Assembly (NCBI RefSeq): GCF_015223355.1
Contig: NZ_JADFFK010000001.1
Location: 310,001-374,000 of the forward strand
Direction of reading: 5' to 3'
Origin: Salipiger mangrovisoli
GTDB lineage: Bacteria; Pseudomonadota; Alphaproteobacteria; Rhodobacterales; Rhodobacteraceae
DNA: 64,000 bases
In this document: one piece after another, positions 55,374 through 63,468 of the stretch
Position numbering within the stretch: the first letter of the stretch is position 1
How the letters are laid out: each line of letters opens with the position of its first letter
Program-made: the position numbers and the translations under genes
Notes under the pieces: model-generated
What the model was told of the DNA's origin: nothing
Databases searched by the model: none
Seen by the model: the letters and a program-made list of their open reading frames with translations, nothing else

Positions 55374-56192
55374 TCAGTAGCTCGCCAGCGGGGCAGACTG
55401 CGTGTCCGCCTCGCCCAGGGCTTCGGCGGCCTGCGCCTTTGCGGCGCGCGCCGCGCCTGCAAGCAGGTGCACGTCGTTCGGGCCGACGATGAAACGGTAG
55501 CCCGCCTCGCGCAGCTCGGCGTAGCCGCGGCCGGGTCCCGCGACGCCGGTGATCGTGCCGAGCAGCAGCCCGCCGTCCAGCGCGGCCTTTTCCGCCTCGG
55601 CGATCTTGGCGCGCACGTCCGGATGTTCGGTCTGCTCCAGCAGTCCCATGGAGGCGGCGAAGTCGTTGGGCCCGACGAAGGCCATGTCGATGCCGTCGAC
55701 CGCGGCGATCTCGGCGACCTCGGCCACGGTGTCGACGTGCTCGACCTGCGCCATGAGCAGCAGCTCTTCGTGCGCGGTGGCACCGTAGTCCGGCATGTTG
55801 CCCCAGTTGGTGGCGCGCACGATGGGGGCCGCATAGCCGCGGCGGCCGCGCGGCGCGTAGAGGCAATAGGAAGCGATGTCGCGCGCCATGGCCGCGGTAT
55901 GCACCATCGGCACCATGATCGAGCGCGCGCCCCGGTCGAGCGCGCGCTTCAGCGTCGCTTCAGAGGAGTCGGGCACCCGGATCACCGCCTCGCCGCCCGC
56001 GCCCTCGACCGCGCGCAGCAGGTTCAGCCCGGCCTCGAGCCCCGCAGATCCGTGTTCGCAATCGATCACCAGCACGTCCCAGCCGCTGTAGACCAGCAGT
56101 TCCGCCACCTCGGGCGAGCCCAGCTCGAACCATGCAGCCGTCACCGTTTCCCCCGCCTGGAGCCGCGCCTTGAGCTTGTTTCGTCCGGTCAT
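55374..56192 (-). CDS. HpcH/HpaI-type class II aldolase
   Basis: A 272-residue metal-dependent aldolase of the HpcH/HpaI family, which cleaves or forms 2-keto-3-deoxy acids. Conserved pieces: FVIDCEHG-like VLVIDCEHGSAGLE, IRVPDSSEATLKRALDRGA, SIMVPMV, VEHVDTVAEVAEIAAVDGID and FVGPNDFAASMG. Glu and Asp metal ligands lie in the VEHVD and GPNDF areas. AGGAGGAA precedes ATG 56192. Together with the hydroxyacid dehydrogenase it could serve sugar-acid or aromatic breakdown, as inferred from proximity only. Confidence 0.88.
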   Translation of the reverse strand: MTGRNKLKARLQAGETVTAAWFELGSPEVAELLVYSGWDVLVIDCEHGSAGLEAGLNLLRAVEGAGGEAVIRVPDSSEATLKRALDRGARSIMVPMVHTAAMARDIASYCLYAPRGRRGYAAPIVRATNWGNMPDYGATAHEELLLMAQVEHVDTVAEVAEIAAVDGIDMAFVGPNDFAASMGLLEQTEHPDVRAKIAEAEKAALDGGLLLGTITGVAGPGRGYAELREAGYRFIVGPNDVHLLAGAARAAKAQAAEALGEADTQSAPLASY

Positions 56193-56278
56193 GAGTTCCT
56201 CCTCGTCTGCGCCCCGTCTCCGTTTTCGGGGCTGTCCGGGCGAGTTGAATACGGCTGGCGACGCAAGGTCAATAAGGA

Positions 56279-56288
56279 TGGTATACCA
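56279..56288. promoter_or_regulatory. Possible GntR/FadR-type operator before the aldolase gene
   Basis: TGGTATACCA is a perfect palindrome, followed after AA by ATGGTAC, a partial repeat. FadR-subfamily operators have the form TGGT-N-ACCA. It lies 87 bases before the aldolase ATG. No GntR gene other than the MocR-type one is in the window. Confidence 0.4.
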
Positions 56289-56461
56289 AAATGGTACTGC
56301 GCGGCCGGCGGAGGCGGGGCGGGGCGCATCGTCGGAAAGAGGAAGGCGCGGACGTCCGGCCCGGACGGCCGGCCAAGACAATGGGTGCGGCGGCGGACAA
56401 GGGTGTCCTTGCCACTGGGGGCAGCCCTGTGGATGAATTCATGCACCGGTCACATTCCATA

Positions 56462-56491
56462 TTGTCATTGGGGCTGCGATGCCCCTATGCT
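56462..56491 (+). promoter_or_regulatory. Probable rne promoter
   Basis: TTGTCA (56462-56467) and TATGCT (56486-56491) are spaced by 18 bases. Transcription from here would give a leader of about 345 bases. Confidence 0.45.
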
Positions 56492-56844
56492 ACTCGTCAG
56501 GCAAGTGCGTTTTCCGCCTCCCGCGGGATGCAATGCCAAAGAGTTTCGCTGCTTCGGAGCCGTCCGCAAAAGGACCCTGGGCAGACCGATCTGGCCGCAA
56601 GGCCAAGCACATTGCCCGGATCGCCCAAGGCGACGGGCCGCAACAAGGCACCGCTCGGCGTATCGCCGTGACGGTGTCGGAGAAGAACCGCGATGAAGCG
56701 CGCGACGCAGATCAGGCACCTGGGCGAAGACAGATTGTCTTCCCGTGCCTGCGCGCCGCTCACCGCCCAGACAAGCCACGCCACTTCGTCCTGCAGCCCG
56801 GCTCCGCCCGGTCCGTTGGCGCATGTGCCGTGCACACGGAAAAC

Positions 56845-59673
56845 ATGGCTAAGAAAATGCTCATCGATGCCACCCACGCGGAAGAGACCCGCGTCGTGGT
56901 GGTTGACGGAAACAAGGTCGAGGAATTCGACTTTGAATCTGAAAACAAGCGCCAGTTAGCAGGTAATATCTACCTGGCGAAGGTCACGCGGGTCGAGCCC
57001 TCGCTGCAGGCGGCCTTCGTGGACTACGGCGGAAACCGCCACGGGTTCCTCGCCTTCTCGGAAATTCACCCCGACTACTACCAGATTCCCGTCGCCGACC
57101 GTCAGGCGCTGATGGAGGAAGAGGCGGCTCTGGCCGCTGAAGAGGACGAGGACGACAAGGAAAAGTCGCGCTCGAAGACCTCGCGCTCCCGCACGCGCCG
57201 GTCGCGTTCGCGCAGCAAGGCCGAGAAGGCGAGCGCCGACGACAAGCTGGTGACCGGCGAGATCGCCGAGGGCGTCCTGGGCGAAGCGTCCGAGGGTATC
57301 TCGGGCATGGAAACGATCGATCTTGGCGACGACGTTCTCGATACGCGCGACGACGAAGGTCTGTCGCCGATGGAGACCGTTGCCGAGACCCCGGTCGAGG
57401 AACCTGCCGAAGGCTCCGCCGCTGATCTCAAGGCGCCCGAAGAGGCGCCCGAGGCCGATGACCACGACGAGCACGAGCTCGACGCGGCCAAGTCCGACGA
57501 CAGCATCGAGTCGGTCGCCGATGACGACACCGAGGAAGACATCCGCCCGGCGCGCAAGCCCCGCGCGCGGAAGTACAAGATCCAGGAAGTCATCAAGGTC
57601 CGCCAGATCCTGCTGGTGCAGGTCGTCAAGGAAGAGCGCGGCAACAAGGGCGCGGCGCTGACCACCTATCTCTCGCTCGCCGGCCGCTACTGCGTGCTGA
57701 TGCCGAACACCGCCCGTGGCGGCGGCATCTCGCGCAAGATCACCAATGCCGCCGACCGTTCGAAGCTGAAGGAAATCGCGCAGAGCATCGACGTGCCGAA
57801 GGGCGCGGGGCTGATCATCCGGACCGCGGGCGCCAAGCGCACCAAGACCGAGATCAAGCGCGACTACGAATACCTGCAGCGCCTCTGGGAGCAGATCCGC
57901 GAGCTGACGCTGAAGTCGGTGGCGCCCGCGAAGATCTACGAGGAGGGCGACCTCATCAAGCGCTCGATCCGCGACCTCTACAACCGCGAGATCGACGAGG
58001 TTCACGTGGAAGGCGAACGCGGCTACCGCAACGCCAAGGACTTCATGAAGATGATCATGCCGTCCCACGCGAAGAACGTGAAACACTACCTTGACCCGAT
58101 GCCGCTCTTCGCGCGCTACCAGGTCGAGACCTACCTCGGCGGCATGTTCAACCCGACCGTGCAGCTGAAGTCCGGCGGTTACATCGTGATCGGCGTCACC
58201 GAGGCGCTTGTGGCGATCGACGTGAACTCGGGCCGGGCCACCAAGGAAGGCTCGATCGAGGAGACCGCGCTGAAGACCAACCTGGAGGCCGCCGAGGAGG
58301 TGGCCCGCCAGCTGCGTCTGCGCGACCTCGCGGGTCTCATCGTCATCGACTTCATCGACATGGAAGAGCGCAAGAACAACGCCGCCGTCGAGAAGAAGCT
58401 GAAAGACAAGCTGAAAACCGACCGCGCCCGCATCCAGGTCGGCCGCATCTCGGGCTTCGGCCTTCTGGAGATGTCGCGCCAGCGCCTGCGTCCGGGCATG
58501 ATCGAGGCCACCACGCAGCCCTGCGCGGCCTGCCACGGCACCGGCCTGATCCGCTCGGATGACAACATGGCGCTGAACATCCTGCGCCAGATCGAGGAAG
58601 AGGGCGTGCGCCGCCGCTCCCGCGAGGTGCTGGTGAAGTGCCCGGTCGGCATCGCCAACTACCTGATGAACCAGAAGCGCGAGCACGTCGCCCAGATCGA
58701 GGCGCGCTACGGTATGGCCGTGCGCATCGAGGGCGATCTGCACCTGGTGAGCCCGGACTTCACCATGGAGAAGTTCAAGACCGCGACGCGCAACGTGCCC
58801 GAGGTGGTCACCCCGGTGGTTTCGGCCACCGCCTCGCTGATGGACCAGGTGGACGAAGATTACGCCGCCGAGGAAGAGGAAGACGAGGACCTGATCGAGG
58901 CGGAAGCCGAAGAGACGTCCGAGGCCGAAGCCGAGACCTCCAACGGTGCAGCCGATGCCGAGGGCGATGGCAAGACCAAGAAGCGCCGCCGCCGCCGCCG
59001 CCGCTCGCGTTCGAAGACCCGCGACGGGCAGAACGGCGAATCCGGCGACGAGGCGATCGGCGATGCCGAAGGCGAGGCGGAGGACATTCCGAGCGAGCCG
59101 CTGACCGAGGCCCCGGCCGAGGCCGAACCCGCCGCGGAAGCGCCGGGCGAGGAAGCGGCAGAGGCGGGTGAGGCCCCCGAGGCGCCCGCAGCCCCCGCAG
59201 CCGAGGAAGCCCCGGCCGAGAAGCCCAAGCGCGCCCGCCGGTCGCGCAGCCGCAAGAAGGCCGAGCCCGAGGCGACCGAAGCCCCGGCCGAGGCCGCAGC
59301 GGTTGCCGAAGCGCCGGCACAGGTCGCTCCGACCGAGGCCGAAGTGCAGCCCGAGCCGGCTGCGGCCGAGGCCGAGGCCCCCGCGGAGGCAGCGGCAGAG
59401 CCGGTGGTCGCCGCAGCGGCAACCCCTGCCGAGGTGATCACAGAGGCCGAGCCCGTCGCCGAGACCCCGGCCGAGGAGCCTGCGGTCGATGCGCCGGTGG
59501 AAGCTCCGGTTGAAACCCCGGTGGAAGCTCCGGTCGCGGAAGCGCCCGTCGCCGCCGAGCCGGTTGCCGAGGAGGCCCCGGCCGAGCCGGAACCCGTGCG
59601 GACGCCGGAACCCGTGGCGGCAGAGGCGGACGACGCCTCGAAGCCCAAGCGCAAGGGCTGGTGGAGCCGCTGA
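56845..59673 (+). CDS. rne: Ribonuclease E (RNase E/G family)
   Basis: A 942-residue endonuclease. MAKKMLIDATHAEETRVVVVD begins the conserved catalytic half (cited as two parts, MAKKMLIDATHAEE and TRVVVVDGNKVE). The S1 domain is interrupted at about residues 80-240 by an acidic, Arg/Ser-rich insert. The DNase-I-like site has AIDVNSGRA and IVIDFIDMEERKN with metal Asp residues. The zinc link is PCAACHGTG, compared with CPRCSGTG in E. coli. Residues 650-942 are Ala/Pro/Glu-rich with an Arg block ([13 protein letters not shown]), probably the degradosome scaffold. It ends KRKGWWSR. A terminator follows. Confidence 0.95.
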   Translation: MAKKMLIDATHAEETRVVVVDGNKVEEFDFESENKRQLAGNIYLAKVTRVEPSLQAAFVDYGGNRHGFLAFSEIHPDYYQIPVADRQALMEEEAALAAEEDEDDKEKSRSKTSRSRTRRSRSRSKAEKASADDKLVTGEIAEGVLGEASEGISGMETIDLGDDVLDTRDDEGLSPMETVAETPVEEPAEGSAADLKAPEEAPEADDHDEHELDAAKSDDSIESVADDDTEEDIRPARKPRARKYKIQEVIKVRQILLVQVVKEERGNKGAALTTYLSLAGRYCVLMPNTARGGGISRKITNAADRSKLKEIAQSIDVPKGAGLIIRTAGAKRTKTEIKRDYEYLQRLWEQIRELTLKSVAPAKIYEEGDLIKRSIRDLYNREIDEVHVEGERGYRNAKDFMKMIMPSHAKNVKHYLDPMPLFARYQVETYLGGMFNPTVQLKSGGYIVIGVTEALVAIDVNSGRATKEGSIEETALKTNLEAAEEVARQLRLRDLAGLIVIDFIDMEERKNNAAVEKKLKDKLKTDRARIQVGRISGFGLLEMSRQRLRPGMIEATTQPCAACHGTGLIRSDDNMALNILRQIEEEGVRRRSREVLVKCPVGIANYLMNQKREHVAQIEARYGMAVRIEGDLHLVSPDFTMEKFKTATRNVPEVVTPVVSATASLMDQVDEDYAAEEEEDEDLIEAEAEETSEAEAETSNGAADAEGDGKTKKRRRRRRRSRSKTRDGQNGESGDEAIGDAEGEAEDIPSEPLTEAPAEAEPAAEAPGEEAAEAGEAPEAPAAPAAEEAPAEKPKRARRSRSRKKAEPEATEAPAEAAAVAEAPAQVAPTEAEVQPEPAAAEAEAPAEAAAEPVVAAAATPAEVITEAEPVAETPAEEPAVDAPVEAPVETPVEAPVAEAPVAAEPVAEEAPAEPEPVRTPEPVAAEADDASKPKRKGWWSR

Positions 59674-59698
59674 GCCCCGCCGCCTTGGATTTGAAGAG

Positions 59699-59727
59699 CG
59701 CCCCGGTCGACAGACCGGGGCGTTTTT
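59699..59727 (+). terminator. Rho-independent terminator of rne
   Basis: CGCCCCGGTC, loop GACA, GACCGGGGCG and TTTTTC, 25 bases after the rne stop. Confidence 0.93.
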
Positions 59728-59850
59728 CTTTGCCCGTCTCGCAACGCCCGGGCACCGCGGGCGTGGCAGGGGCACATCATTTCAGAAGGGGAACGCAGAC
59801 GTGAGAGCGGATCAGGTGACGCGTGGCGCGCGATCGCCTATTCCGAAGGC

Positions 59851-60603
59851 ATGTTCGGAATCGAGATCATCGACGCAAGCCTGCTCCCCGCCATGATCGT
59901 GGCGCTCTTCGGGGGTGTCATCTCGTTCCTCAGCCCCTGCGTGTTGCCCATCGTGCCGCCCTATCTCGCGTTCATGTCGGGCGTCAGCCTCTCCGAGATG
60001 CAGGCAGGCGGCAGCGCCCGCTGGCGCGCCTTCACCGCCGCGCTCTTCTTCGTGCTGGGGCTTTCCACCGTCTTCATCCTGCTCGGTTTCACCGCGTCAT
60101 GGCTCGGCACCTTCTTCCTGCAGAACCAGATCCTGCTGGCGCGCATCTCGGGCGTGGTGGTGATCGTCTTCGGGCTGCACTTCCTGCATGTCTTCCGCAT
60201 TCCCTTCCTCGACCGCGAGGCGCGAATCGACGCGGGCGAGGCAGGGGGCTCGGCGTTTGGCGCCTATCTTCTGGGTCTTGCCTTCGCCTTCGGCTGGACT
60301 CCCTGCATCGGTCCGCAACTCGGGGCGATCCTGTCGCTGGCCGCGACCGAGGCCTCGGTCGCCCGCGGCACGCTGCTGCTGGGGGTCTATGCGCTGGGGC
60401 TGGGGTTGCCGTTCCTGCTGGCGGCGATCTTCCTCAGCCGCGCCATGGGGGTGATGAACCGGCTCAAGCGTCACATGAAGACCATCGAGCGGATCATGGG
60501 CCTGCTGCTCATCGTCGTCGGTCTGGCGCTGCTCACCGGTGCCTTCTCGGCCTTCTCGTTTTGGTTGCTGGAAACCTTCCCGGCGCTCGGCCAGCTCGGC
60601 TGA
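59851..60603 (+). CDS. ccdA: Cytochrome c biogenesis protein CcdA
   Basis: A 250-residue membrane protein with six transmembrane segments that carries reducing equivalents from cytoplasmic thioredoxin to the periplasm for haem-c attachment. The two redox cysteines are in LSPCVLPIVPP (residue about 30) and GWTPCIGPQLG (about 151). It lacks the extra DsbD domains, so it is the short CcdA form. The two cytochrome c genes in this window are possible clients. No Dsb partner is adjacent. Confidence 0.93.
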   Translation: MFGIEIIDASLLPAMIVALFGGVISFLSPCVLPIVPPYLAFMSGVSLSEMQAGGSARWRAFTAALFFVLGLSTVFILLGFTASWLGTFFLQNQILLARISGVVVIVFGLHFLHVFRIPFLDREARIDAGEAGGSAFGAYLLGLAFAFGWTPCIGPQLGAILSLAATEASVARGTLLLGVYALGLGLPFLLAAIFLSRAMGVMNRLKRHMKTIERIMGLLLIVVGLALLTGAFSAFSFWLLETFPALGQLG

Positions 60604-60763
60604 GGCTTTCATCTTTCCGCAAATGTTCCCGCCGGGGGGCGCCTTTCCGGCGCGTGGCACGAGTGCTTGGGGAAAGATGAGACTGCCTGCCGCGCGCTGG
60701 CCACCCTCTTGCCCTTCGTCGCCGCTACGGTCATTTTCCGGGCAGGGGAACGAGGGCCTTGGT

Positions 60764-62011
60764 ATGAGTGAGAGCGGAACGGTGACGCGCAGGCGGGTGG
60801 TCTACATTCCCGGCTATGATCCCATTCACCCGCGCCGTTACCGCGAGCTCTACCGCAAGGAGGGCGCGGCGCAGGCGTCGATCTCGGGCTACGCTCTGGC
60901 GCTCCGCCCCAAGACCGGCGGCGGTCGCTATGGCTGGCATGTCGAGGCGGCGATGGACGGGGCCGAGATCGCGGCGGATGTCGAGGTGCTGGTCTGGTCC
61001 GACATCGTGCGCGCCAGCATGTCGACCTCGATCCTGGCAACCTACCTGCAGCTGCTCCGCACCGCCTGGGAATACATCGTCACGGGGGCGCTCTTCCGGC
61101 TGATGCTTCTGCGCAAGGGGCCGGTGATCGCCGCGCTCTACCCTGTGGGCATGCTGCTGCTGCAGCTGTTGCTGGCGCTGCTGGCGGGCTGGGCCGTCTA
61201 CGCGCTGGCGGCGCTTACGGTGCCGCTGCTCGGCGGCGCGGCGCGGCTGGCCGGCGGCGTCGCGGGGATTCTGGTGGCCTGGGCTCTGCTGCGCTGGTTT
61301 CATGCCAATGACGGCAAGGTATTTGCCTACTACCTGATGCACGATTACGCCTATTCGGCCCGCCACCGTGGCGCCAATCCTCCCGAGCTCGAGGCACGGA
61401 TGGCTGCCTTCGGCGAGACCATCGCCGCGGCGCTTGCCGAGGAGGTCGACGAGGTGCTGGTGGTCGGTCACAGCTCGGGGGCGCATCTGGCGGTCTCGGT
61501 CCTTGCCGATCTCATTCGCGCGGGCCGGGTGCCGCCGCAGGGGCCGAAGCTGGCCTTTCTCAGCCTCGGGCAGGTGGTGCCGATGGTGTCCTTCCTGCGC
61601 GGCGCGTGGCGGCTGCGTGCCGACCTTGCCTATCTCTCGACCCGCGAGGAGCTGACCTGGGTGGACGTGACCGCCCCCGGCGATGGCTGCGCCTTCGCGC
61701 TCTGCGATCCGGTGTCGGTCTCGGGCGTCGCGCCCGCGGGCAAGCGCTGGCCGCTGGTCTTCTCGGCGCAGTTCACCCGCTCGCTCAGCCCGGCGCGCTG
61801 GAAGGAATTGCGCTGGCGCTTCTTCCGGCTGCACTTCCAGTATCTCTGCGCCTTCGATGCGCCGCTGGACTATGACTACTTCCGCATCACCGCGGGGCCG
61901 CTGACCTTGGCCGAGCGCTACGCGCAGCGCCCGCCTTCGGCCAGCCGGCTGGAGGCGCCGGTGAACCGTTTCACCTCGATCACGCCCGACGCCGCGGCCC
62001 GCACCGCATGA
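60764..62011 (+). CDS. Membrane-associated alpha/beta hydrolase
   Basis: A 415-residue protein. After RRRVVYIPGYDPIHPRRY at the start come one or two hydrophobic segments (about 125-180) rich in Leu/Ala. The lipase-type nucleophile elbow is GHSSGAHLAVSV near residue 234. The remaining triad residues are not certain; Asp may lie in WVDVTAPGDG. ATG 60764 is preceded by GAGGG; the longer frame to 60539 has no support. The ATGA overlap with the P450 gene means translation of the two is coupled. Substrate unknown. Confidence 0.78.
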   Translation: MSESGTVTRRRVVYIPGYDPIHPRRYRELYRKEGAAQASISGYALALRPKTGGGRYGWHVEAAMDGAEIAADVEVLVWSDIVRASMSTSILATYLQLLRTAWEYIVTGALFRLMLLRKGPVIAALYPVGMLLLQLLLALLAGWAVYALAALTVPLLGGAARLAGGVAGILVAWALLRWFHANDGKVFAYYLMHDYAYSARHRGANPPELEARMAAFGETIAAALAEEVDEVLVVGHSSGAHLAVSVLADLIRAGRVPPQGPKLAFLSLGQVVPMVSFLRGAWRLRADLAYLSTREELTWVDVTAPGDGCAFALCDPVSVSGVAPAGKRWPLVFSAQFTRSLSPARWKELRWRFFRLHFQYLCAFDAPLDYDYFRITAGPLTLAERYAQRPPSASRLEAPVNRFTSITPDAAARTA

Positions 62012-63366
62012 TCCCGCCGAAACCCAGATCGCGGCCCGACCGGGTCTCGCTGCTGCGCTACCTGCGGCTGTTCCGGGCGGACCTGCTTTCGGCGCAGCCG
62101 GCGCGGCTCTATCGCGCGTGGATGGCCGAGTTCCGTACGCCTTTCTTCCGCTCCTATCTGGTGAACCAGCCGGAGCTGGTGAAGACCGTGCTGAAGGACC
62201 GGCCCATGGATTTCCCCAAATCCGGCCGCATCGCCGAGGGGTTGCGGCCCTTGCTCGGCAACTCGGTCTTCCTGACCAATGGCGAAGCCTGGCTGCGGCA
62301 GCGGCGGATCATCGACCCGGCGTTCGAGGGCGGGCGGCTGCGCGAGAGCTACCCGGCGATGTGGCAGGCGGCGGAGGCGGCGCTGGCCCGTCTCAAGGCC
62401 GAGGCGGGCGAGGGCGCGGTCCTCGAGATCGAGGAGCACACCAGCCATGCCGCCGCCGATGTGATCTTCCGGACGCTTTTCTCGCTGCCGATCGAGCACG
62501 CGCTGGCGCAGGAGGTGTTCCACGAGTTCCGCGCCTATCAGCGCACGCAGCCGATCCTGAACCTTGCCGCCTTCCTGCCTCTGCCGCGCTGGATGCCGCG
62601 GTTCCACCGGCGCGCGACGCGGGCTGCGGCGAAACGCATCCGCGCGCTGATCACCGAGCTGACCGCCGCGCGGCAGGCGGACATCGCCGCGGGCCGGGCG
62701 CCGGATGACCTGGCGACCAAGATCATGACCACGCCCGACCCGCAGACCGGCGCGCGCTTCAGCACCGAGGAGATGGTCGACCAGGTGGCGATCTTCTTCC
62801 TCGCCGGACACGAGACCTCGGCCTCGGCGCTGGCCTGGGCGCTCTGGCTGGTGGCCGCGCATCCCGAGTGGCAGGAGCGGCTCGCGCAGGAGGCGCGGGT
62901 GCTGGGCGATACTGCCGATTTTTCCGACATCGCCCGGCTGCGGCTCTCGCGTGACGTGTTCCGCGAGGCGCTGCGGCTTTACCCGCCGGTGCCGATGATG
63001 GTGCGCGAGACCAGCTGTCCCGAGCGGTTCCGGGATCGCGCGCTGCCGAGGGGGTCGCAGGTGGTTCTGAGCCCCTGGCACCAGCACCGGCACGAGCGGC
63101 TCTGGGACAATCCCGACGGGTTCGATCCCGCCCGCTGGGGCACCGACAACGGCAAGACCTGCGCGCGCGAGGCCTACATGCCGTTTTCGGCAGGACCACG
63201 GGTCTGCACCGGCGCGGGCTTTGCCATGGTCGAGGGGGTGCTGCTGCTCTCGCTGATCCTGCGCGATCTGAAGCTCGAGATCGTGCCGGAGCGGGTGCCA
63301 GAGCCGGTTGCCTTCCTCACGGTGCGCGCACGCGCTGGCATCTGGCTGCGGATTACCGCTCGCTAG
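62008..63366 (+). CDS. Cytochrome P450
   Basis: A 452-residue soluble P450. The I-helix oxygen-activation motif is FFLAGHETSAS (near residue 266), the K-helix ExxR is FREALRLYPP, and the haem loop FSAGPRVCTGAGFA places the thiolate at Cys400. No membrane anchor is present. It resembles CYP4/CYP102-type or bacterial fatty-acid and alkane hydroxylase P450s in the GRIAEGLRPLLGNSVFLTNG area, so a fatty or terpenoid substrate is plausible but unproven. No ferredoxin or reductase gene is adjacent. It overlaps the hydrolase gene by 4 bases. Confidence 0.9.
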   Translation: MIPPKPRSRPDRVSLLRYLRLFRADLLSAQPARLYRAWMAEFRTPFFRSYLVNQPELVKTVLKDRPMDFPKSGRIAEGLRPLLGNSVFLTNGEAWLRQRRIIDPAFEGGRLRESYPAMWQAAEAALARLKAEAGEGAVLEIEEHTSHAAADVIFRTLFSLPIEHALAQEVFHEFRAYQRTQPILNLAAFLPLPRWMPRFHRRATRAAAKRIRALITELTAARQADIAAGRAPDDLATKIMTTPDPQTGARFSTEEMVDQVAIFFLAGHETSASALAWALWLVAAHPEWQERLAQEARVLGDTADFSDIARLRLSRDVFREALRLYPPVPMMVRETSCPERFRDRALPRGSQVVLSPWHQHRHERLWDNPDGFDPARWGTDNGKTCAREAYMPFSAGPRVCTGAGFAMVEGVLLLSLILRDLKLEIVPERVPEPVAFLTVRARAGIWLRITAR

Positions 63367-63441
63367 CGCTAATGGTAGCGATAAAGCGCTGCTTCGACCT
63401 ACCCAATCGCCACGGCTTGGGCTAACTCTTTGGTAAACCAA
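63364..63441 (+). promoter_or_regulatory. Candidate operators before the aldolase gene
   Basis: TAGCGCTA (63364-63371) and TAGCGATA (63376-63383) are direct half-palindromic sites 12 bases apart, of the LacI-operator kind. TTGGTAAACCAA (63430-63441) is a second palindrome, 28 bases before the start. They suggest carbon-dependent control of the glycolytic gene. Confidence 0.4.
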
Positions 63442-63468
63442 TTTTAACGATCTTACAGAGGATCTTTC

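Larger units (their letters stand above)
56193..56844. other. Long divergent intergenic region between the aldolase gene and rne
   Basis: About 650 bases with no convincing gene. It holds the aldolase promoter side with the TGGTATACCA palindrome, the probable rne promoter at 56462-56491, and a leader of about 350 bases before rne. The open frame that continues upstream of rne from 56479 has no family similarity and lacks a ribosome site. Confidence 0.65.

Noticed and set aside
56956-59775. A 939-codon minus-strand frame over rne
   Set aside because: Caused by the repetitive Glu/Ala/Pro codons of the RNase E tail read in antisense; no independent start signal.
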